Assembly: GCA_019420085.1 (NCBI GenBank)
Contig: JAHZHV010000062.1
Location: forward strand, 1 to 9,077
Direction: 5' to 3'
Length of the DNA stretch: 9,077 bases
Source: Christensenella sp.
Lineage (GTDB): Bacteria; Bacillota; Clostridia; Christensenellales; Maliibacteriaceae
The position numbers and the translations under genes are program-made. Of the stretch, positions 6,077 to 9,077 are shown piece after piece (positions within the stretch are counted from its first letter, which is position 1; every line of letters begins with the position of its first letter). The notes below the pieces were generated by a model. The model searched no databases, was not told where the DNA came from, and worked only from the letters and a program-made list of their open reading frames with translations.

Positions 6077-6292
6077 TCACGTTGCGTCGTCCCGCCTGTA
6101 TTCCAGAATATCGCCCGGCTGACAGTCCAGCGCGTCGCAGATGGCTTCCAGTGTGGAAAAGCGGATTGCGCTGACCTTCCCGGTTTTGATCTTGGACAGG
6201 TTCACATTCGCGATGCCGACTTTTGCGGCAAGTTCGTTCAGCGACATTTTCCGGTCGGCCATCATCCGGTCAAGTCGTAGGATAATCGGCAT
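6077..6292 (-). CDS. Cro/C1-type helix-turn-helix regulator (YozG-like)
   Basis: A 71-aa single-domain DNA-binding protein. MPIILRLDRMMADRKMSLNELAAKVG has the XRE pattern, with the helix-turn-helix at about residues 17-37 (SLNELAAKVGIANVNLSKIKTGK), followed by FSTLEAICDALDCQPGDIL, the conserved third and fourth helix motif of small Cro/C1 regulators. The start at 6292 is set by AAGGAGG 8 nt upstream; the TAA of that sequence's left edge is the stop codon of the DUF2975 gene, so the two genes are separated by 13 bases and translation is probably coupled. Pairing of a DUF2975 membrane protein with such a small regulator is a recurrent arrangement (as in yoaS-yozG of Bacillus). It may repress its own operon; the palindromes upstream of the operon promoter are candidate sites. 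Confidence 0.9.
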   Translation of the reverse strand: MPIILRLDRMMADRKMSLNELAAKVGIANVNLSKIKTGKVSAIRFSTLEAICDALDCQPGDILEYRRDDAT

Positions 6293-6305
6293 GATAAAGG
6301 CCTCC

Positions 6306-6908
6306 TTACAGCGTCTCGTCGGAAAGCTGCTGCAGCTGTTCGCCGTAGCAGAATACCATCGAAAGCAGGAACAGCAGGCAGGAAACAAACAGGAACGTCA
6401 CGTCAAAATGCAGCGTCACGCCGATTTTTTCAATCGCCTGCATCTGAAAAACGTCCGCAAAGCAAATCGCCTGCGTCCGGGCAATCGTCGCCGCCATCTG
6501 CAAAAGCGACATCCCGGCGCCGACAATCATCGTCAAAAGACCCAGCCGCCGAAGATTCCGGCTGATCGTCCCGTCAAAGGGGTATCCTGCCTTCATCGGG
6601 GCAAGCATCCGCCGCACAAGCCGCATTCCCCAGCAGACGCCGGCGCCGCCAGAAACGACCATCGCAAGCTGAATCCACACAAGCGCCGCCGCCCATGCGC
6701 CGCGCGGCATGTACGCCGCCTGCAGCGTCAGTTCAAGACCGCCCAGATCGATGTTTCCGCAAAACGACCGGTAGACCGGCCCCGATTCCCCCTGCACAAG
6801 GGCGACGCACAGCAGCACCGCCAATATGCCGGCGCCTGCCGCAAAAATCCAGAACAGAATCCCAAAAAAGCGATCCAGCCATCCTGCCATTGTTTTAATC
6901 TTTTCCAT
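6306..6908 (-). CDS. DUF2975 four-helix membrane protein
   Basis: A 200-aa integral membrane protein with hydrophobic segments at about 14-37, 71-95, 123-143 and 168-188, and a short hydrophilic C-terminus. After the second helix comes M-x-A-G-Y-P-F-D-G-x-I-S-R-N-L-R-R-L-G (about 105-123), close to the conserved PF....N.RLR.L motif of DUF2975 proteins, which precedes the third helix. Function is unknown for the family. The ATG at 6908 has GGGAGG about 9 nt upstream. It is the first gene of a two-gene operon with the HTH regulator. A plausible model is a membrane sensor or partner for the regulator, but the sequence does not show this. Confidence 0.88.
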   Translation of the reverse strand: MEKIKTMAGWLDRFFGILFWIFAAGAGILAVLLCVALVQGESGPVYRSFCGNIDLGGLELTLQAAYMPRGAWAAALVWIQLAMVVSGGAGVCWGMRLVRRMLAPMKAGYPFDGTISRNLRRLGLLTMIVGAGMSLLQMAATIARTQAICFADVFQMQAIEKIGVTLHFDVTFLFVSCLLFLLSMVFCYGEQLQQLSDETL

Positions 6909-6940
6909 TCGATTCGACCTCCCGTCGTTTCTGTACGTTC

Positions 6941-6969
6941 AGTATATGGGATTATTTGATCTTTGTCAA
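6941..6969 (-). promoter_or_regulatory. DUF2975-HTH operon promoter
   Basis: Minus strand: perfect -35 TTGACA (6964-6969), 17-base spacer, -10 TATACT (6941-6946). The transcript would start near 6934, with a short leader containing the GGGAGG ribosome binding site. A/T-rich sequence upstream of the -35 box could act as an UP element. Confidence 0.88.
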
Positions 6970-6975
6970 CTATTT

Positions 6976-6994
6976 TTTAATGTTTATCATTAAA
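6976..6994. repeat. 7-5-7 inverted repeat upstream of the DUF2975 promoter
   Basis: TTTAATG (6976-6982), 5-base centre TTTAT, CATTAAA (6988-6994): a perfect 7-bp inverted repeat whose inner edge is only 6 bases beyond the -35 box. The size and symmetry suit a dimeric HTH regulator, and the operon's own regulator is the obvious candidate. It is AT-rich, so chance is not excluded. Confidence 0.5.
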
Positions 6995-7015
6995 TAATAG
7001 TCGAATAACATCTAA

Positions 7016-7033
7016 ATCTATTTGCAAATAGAT
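7016..7033. repeat. 18-bp perfect palindrome
   Basis: ATCTATTTGCAAATAGAT reads the same on both strands with no central gap. It sits about 50 bases upstream of the DUF2975 promoter and marks the left start of the GC-rich repeat region. It may be a protein-binding site, or the boundary of the inserted repeat. Confidence 0.6.
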
Positions 7034-7191
7034 GCAGCTGAAACGGCGTTTCTGCGCGCAACGCGGACGGCATATAAAGAAGGCGCTTGCGAAAAGGCGG
7101 CATTCACCCCGTCGCGGCAACGCGGGATGCAGGCGCGGGTAGGAACGGCGGTAAATGCGGGCGGACGACAAGCGCATGCGCACAGGCACGG

Positions 7192-7224
7192 GCGGCAAAA
7201 AAAGGCGCGCTCGCCTTATGCCGC
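7192..7224. other. Hairpin inside repeat copy 1
   Basis: GCGGCA (7192-7197) pairs with TGCCGC (7219-7224), and AAGGCG (7202-7207) pairs with CGCCTT (7212-7217) around a CGCT tetraloop, with an AAAA/A internal loop between: 12 bp in total. It is repeated exactly in copy 2. It could be an RNA structure on either strand or a DNA cruciform. There is no T-tract directly after it. Confidence 0.55.
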
Positions 7225-7429
7225 GACGGTACGGAATGTAAGTGCGGACGGCTGTTTTTTTGCAGGGAGGTACAAAAAAGCGGCGTTTTCTTCGCATGAA
7301 GCAGGCGGCATGGCAAGAAGGCGCATGTGAAAAGGCGGCATTCGCCCCATCGCGTCGGCGCGGGATACAGGCGCGGGTAGGAACGGCGGTAAATGCGGGC
7401 GGACGACAAGCGCATGCGCACAGGCACGG

Positions 7430-7462
7430 GCGGCAAAAAAAGGCGCGCTCGCCTTATGCCGC
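7430..7462. other. Hairpin inside repeat copy 2
   Basis: This is the exact 238-bp-shifted duplicate of the 7192-7224 hairpin, with an identical stem, internal loop and tetraloop. The shortened third copy has lost it. Confidence 0.55.
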
Positions 7463-7704
7463 GACGGTACGGAATGTAAGTGCGGACGGCTGTTTTTTTG
7501 CAGGGAGGTACAAAAAAGCGGCGTTTTCTTCGCATGAAGCAGGCGGCATGGCAAGAAGGCGCATGCGAAAAGGCGGCATTCGCCCCGTGCCGTCTCGACA
7601 GGGCGAATGCGCGGACGGCCGTTTTTACGCCGGCAGTGCGTAAAGGCGCTTTTTCCCCGTCACAGCGGCGCAGAACCCAAAACGCGGAGGCTGTACGTTT
7701 GCAC

Positions 7705-7754
7705 ACAAAAAAGGGCGGCGCCCGGCTTCTGTCAAAAGCCGGGCGCCGCCCTTT
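7705..7754 (-). terminator. Terminator of the ireB-ruvX-DUF1292 operon
   Basis: A perfect 19-bp stem pairs 7736-7754 with 7710-7728 around a 7-base loop (7729-7735). It is very GC-rich (core GGGCGGCGCCCGGC). On the minus strand it runs into six T (complement of 7707-7712). It lies 18 bases after the DUF1292 stop codon, so it should stop the operon's transcripts before they enter the tandem repeat. Confidence 0.93.
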
Positions 7755-7772
7755 CATCGATCCGTTGCCGTA

Positions 7773-8048
7773 TCAGCCTTCCTGCTCGACAATGTCGAGG
7801 AACACCTGGAACACCTCGTCCAGTTCCGCCTCGTCTTCAATATCGATATACTCGTCTTCTTCCGGCGTCTGGCCCTGCTCCACGCGCATGATGCGCACTT
7901 CCGTCTCCTCGTCATCCTGCGGCGCATCCGCATCACAGAAGGCGATGTAGACCTGATCCTTATGTTCAAAAGTCAGCAGCAATTCAAGCGCCACCTCGTT
8001 GCCGTCCTCGTCGATCAATTCCACGATTTCCCGATCCATGTCCTGCAT
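7773..8048 (-). CDS. DUF1292 protein (YrzB-like)
   Basis: A small, strongly acidic 91-aa protein. It shows the DUF1292 pattern: an N-terminal IVELIDEDGNEVALELLLTF, then VYIAF (33-37), an acidic stretch DAPQDDEETEV, RI near 52, and a C-terminal run of Asp/Glu ending in FQVFLDIVEQEG. The biochemical function of the family is unknown; it is soluble and has no signal peptide. The start at 8048 is chosen from AAGGAGAA 7 nt upstream and from homologues that begin just before the IVELIDE segment; a longer in-frame extension upstream is a shadow of ruvX. It is the last gene of the ireB-ruvX-yrzB order conserved in Firmicutes, with 34 bases separating it from ruvX. Confidence 0.88.
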   Translation of the reverse strand: MQDMDREIVELIDEDGNEVALELLLTFEHKDQVYIAFCDADAPQDDEETEVRIMRVEQGQTPEEDEYIDIEDEAELDEVFQVFLDIVEQEG

Positions 8049-8082
8049 GTTGGCTTCTCCTTCCTCATTGTATGATGCACAT

Positions 8083-8523
8083 TTATGAAAGCGCCTGCGC
8101 CCCATTGGCGCGCGCGTCCAGATAATTTTGTAAAATGACGGTCGCAGCCAGTTTATCAATATGCGCCTTTGTGTCCTTCCGGCTGACACCCGCGTCCAAA
8201 AGAACGCCCCGCGCCGCACTGGTGGACAGACGCTCATCCCAAAAGACCACTTCGACGCCCCATGCGCGCTGTCCGCGCGCGATAAACGCACGCGTCTTTG
8301 CGGCCTGTTCGCCCTCCGTCCCATCCAGAAGGCGCGGCAGGCCGGAAACGACAAGCTGCACGCCCTTTTGTCGGATGACGTTGCCGATATAGGCAAGATC
8401 GGCGCTGCGCGACACGCGCGTATAGGTTTCAAGCGGCTGCGCGATCGTGCCCGTCGGATCGCTCAGCGCCATGCCGATGCGCACGTCGCCCACGTCGAGC
8501 GCCAGAATCCGCTCAGTCGTCAT
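8083..8523 (-). CDS. ruvX: RuvX/YqgF-family pre-16S rRNA nuclease (Holliday-junction resolvase-like)
   Basis: A 146-aa RNase H-fold protein of normal length. Family motifs in order: ILALDVGDVRIGMALSD (D10, first catalytic aspartate), VVSGLPR..DGTEG (58-71), DERLST (96-101), and HIDKLAATVILQNYL (121-135) with D123, the last acidic residue. Members process the 5' end of 16S rRNA in E. coli and have also been described as putative Holliday-junction resolvases. The ATG at 8523 overlaps the end of ireB by 11 bases. I see no strong ribosome binding site there, so translation is probably coupled to ireB. A second in-frame ATG (8535) is possible but would only lengthen the overlap. Confidence 0.95.
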   Translation of the reverse strand: MTTERILALDVGDVRIGMALSDPTGTIAQPLETYTRVSRSADLAYIGNVIRQKGVQLVVSGLPRLLDGTEGEQAAKTRAFIARGQRAWGVEVVFWDERLSTSAARGVLLDAGVSRKDTKAHIDKLAATVILQNYLDARANGAQALS

Positions 8524-8773
8524 AGCGCTTGACATAGTATGCCACGAGCTCTTCGAGCAATTCGTCACGCTGCAGGCGAATGATGAGACTTCGCGCATCG
8601 TTATAACTGGTAATAAACGTCGGGTCGCCGGAAATCAGATACCCGACGATCTGACTGATGGGGTCATATCCTTTCTGCCGCAGCGAGCGGTATACATGCG
8701 CCAGAATCTGTTCCGGCGTCTGCAAATCCTCGCGCACTCTGCGAAACTGCATGGTATCCTGTGTCGTCGCCAT
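8513..8773 (-). CDS. ireB: IreB family regulatory phosphoprotein (UPF0297/YrzL)
   Basis: An 86-aa protein with the family hallmarks: DTMQF near the N-terminus, VYRSLRQKGYDPISQIVGYLISGDP (27-51), the block NDARSLI (58-64), and RDELLEELVAYY (69-80). In Enterococcus faecalis, IreB is a substrate of the Ser/Thr kinase IreK, phosphorylated on N-terminal threonines, and it modulates cell-wall stress and cephalosporin resistance. T3, T4 and T7 are possible equivalents here. I use the ATG at 8773 because homologues have only a few residues before the DTM motif. An ATG at 8779 and a GTG at 8782 are also in frame, and AAGG is spaced 5 nt from the 8779 ATG, so the start is uncertain by a few codons. First gene of the operon with ruvX and the DUF1292 gene. 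Confidence 0.93.
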   Translation of the reverse strand: MATTQDTMQFRRVREDLQTPEQILAHVYRSLRQKGYDPISQIVGYLISGDPTFITSYNDARSLIIRLQRDELLEELVAYYVKRYDD

Positions 8774-8808
8774 CCTCATCACCGCCTTAAACCTTGATTG
8801 TGGTTCAC

Positions 8809-8837
8809 ATTATACACGCCGCTTTGTGTCTTTGCAA
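8809..8837 (-). promoter_or_regulatory. ireB operon promoter
   Basis: Minus strand: -35 TTGCAA (8832-8837), 17-base spacer, perfect -10 TATAAT (8809-8814). Transcription would start near 8802, giving a leader of under 30 bases. In many Firmicutes this trio follows alaS; here it has its own promoter and the sequence further right contains no alaS on this strand. Confidence 0.85.
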
Positions 8838-8972
8838 CCGCCCTTGAAAAGCCTTAAGAAAGTTCCAAGCTTTTTATGAGAATTTGGACGGATTTCCCGC
8901 AGTTTCGCCTGTTTTTATTCCATACAGACCGATTTTTGAACGATACTTTTTGAAATTTAAGACATCTATAAA

Positions 8973-9001
8973 TTGACAGGAACTTATAAGTATGTTATCG
9001 T
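8973..9001 (+). promoter_or_regulatory. Promoter of the right-edge plus-strand transcript
   Basis: TTGACA (8973-8978), a 17-base spacer, and TATCGT (8996-9001), which matches the -10 consensus at four of six positions. It faces right, divergent from ireB, and is placed to transcribe the candidate riboswitch that starts a few bases downstream. The region 8838-8972 between the two promoters is AT-rich, and I see nothing else in it. Confidence 0.55.
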
Positions 9002-9007
9002 CATTTT

Positions 9008-9077
9008 CGTGAGGGAGTAGTCGACGCGCTTTCGGCGCGTTTCAAGTCAACATGCATGGCGCTTTGCGTCTGGCTTG
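9008..9077 (+). promoter_or_regulatory. Candidate yybP-ykoY (Mn2+) riboswitch, truncated by the window
   Basis: AGGGAGTAG (9012-9020) is followed by a hairpin ACGCGC (9024-9029)/GCGCGT (9035-9040) with a TTTCG loop, then GTCAACATGC (9046-9055). The GGGAGTAG box, then a stem, then a GTCAACAT segment is the arrangement I associate with the 5' half of the yybP-ykoY aptamer. These aptamers sense Mn2+ and lie upstream of manganese efflux or related membrane proteins (MntP, P-type ATPases, TMEM165/GDT1 and TerC families). The 3' half and the gene are outside the window, so the call rests on half the motif. A predicted promoter ends a few bases upstream. Confidence 0.55.

Larger units (their letters stand above)
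7021..7640. repeat. 238-bp tandem repeat array (about 2.4 copies)
   Basis: The same GC-rich unit recurs at a period of exactly 238 bases: for example AGGAACGGCGGTAAATG at 7141 and 7379, and GCAGGGAGGTACAAAAAAGC at 7262 and 7500. The stretch 7130-7348 matches 7368-7586 base for base except at 7328/7566. Copy 1 begins near 7021 and its first 60 bases are diverged. Copy 2 is 7259-7496. Copy 3 begins at 7497, is near-identical to about 7586, and then decays into a shortened version (7587 to about 7640) that keeps a GCGGACGG-C-GTTTTT core. The period is not a multiple of 3, so a protein repeat would change frame at each copy; the long overlapping reading frames on both strands are therefore probably spurious. 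It lies between two leftward operons. No function recognised. Confidence 0.9.

Noticed and set aside
7016..7640. CRISPR array
   Set aside because: Repeat units are 238 bases with no short direct repeats and unique spacers, and no cas genes are present.
7104..7757. Long minus-strand reading frame through the tandem repeat (217 codons), and plus-strand frames in the same place
   Set aside because: The 238-base period shifts the frame at each copy, both strands are open because of GC-rich composition, the minus frame starts inside a terminator, and no domain is visible.
7773..8432. 219-codon version of the DUF1292 gene
   Set aside because: The first 128 codons overlap ruvX in another frame; the ribosome binding site and family homology place the start at 8048.

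Overview
The window looks like a chromosomal segment of a GC-rich member of the Firmicutes/Clostridia. The reasons are the PyrK/PyrD type-1B dihydroorotate dehydrogenase, the conserved Firmicutes trio IreB-RuvX-DUF1292, strong AGGAGG-type ribosome binding sites, a tRNA-Pro without an encoded CCA, and a decayed TnpV gene of Firmicutes mobile elements. I cannot name a genus from the sequence alone.

Left part (1-2907, minus strand): a tightly packed pyrimidine operon pyrC-pyrK-pyrD (dihydroorotase, electron-transfer subunit, catalytic dihydroorotate dehydrogenase). Its genes overlap by 4 and 7 bases, and pyrD runs off the left edge. It starts from a perfect TTGACA-17-TATAAT promoter. A leader of about 160 nt with two tandem intrinsic-terminator hairpins precedes pyrC, which suggests transcription attenuation. 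A 10-bp inverted repeat lies next to the promoter.

Centre-left (2908-4265, plus strand): a divergent azlC-azlD pair (branched-chain amino-acid exporter), then a tRNA-Pro(GGG) with its own perfect consensus promoter and a perfect 12-bp terminator stem.

Centre (4266-6060): visibly more AT-rich, with the character of a decayed mobile island beside the tRNA. It holds a spacer with no recognisable gene, a frameshifted tnpV pseudogene, a terminator-like hairpin, about 150 bp (5055-5205) with nothing recognisable, and an intact minus-strand lipoprotein gene of unknown function.

Centre-right (6077-7033, minus strand): a two-gene operon of a four-helix DUF2975 membrane protein and a small Cro/C1-type HTH regulator. 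It has a TTGACA-17-TATACT promoter and two palindromes upstream.

Next (7021 to about 7640): a GC-rich tandem repeat with a 238-bp period, a little over two copies, each full copy carrying the same 33-nt hairpin. It appears to be non-coding. It is the least explained element here.

Right part (7705-9077): the ireB-ruvX-DUF1292 housekeeping operon (minus strand) with its own promoter and a 19-bp terminator stem. At the very edge, on the plus strand, is a promoter followed by the first part of what looks like a yybP-ykoY (Mn2+) riboswitch, whose target gene lies outside the window.
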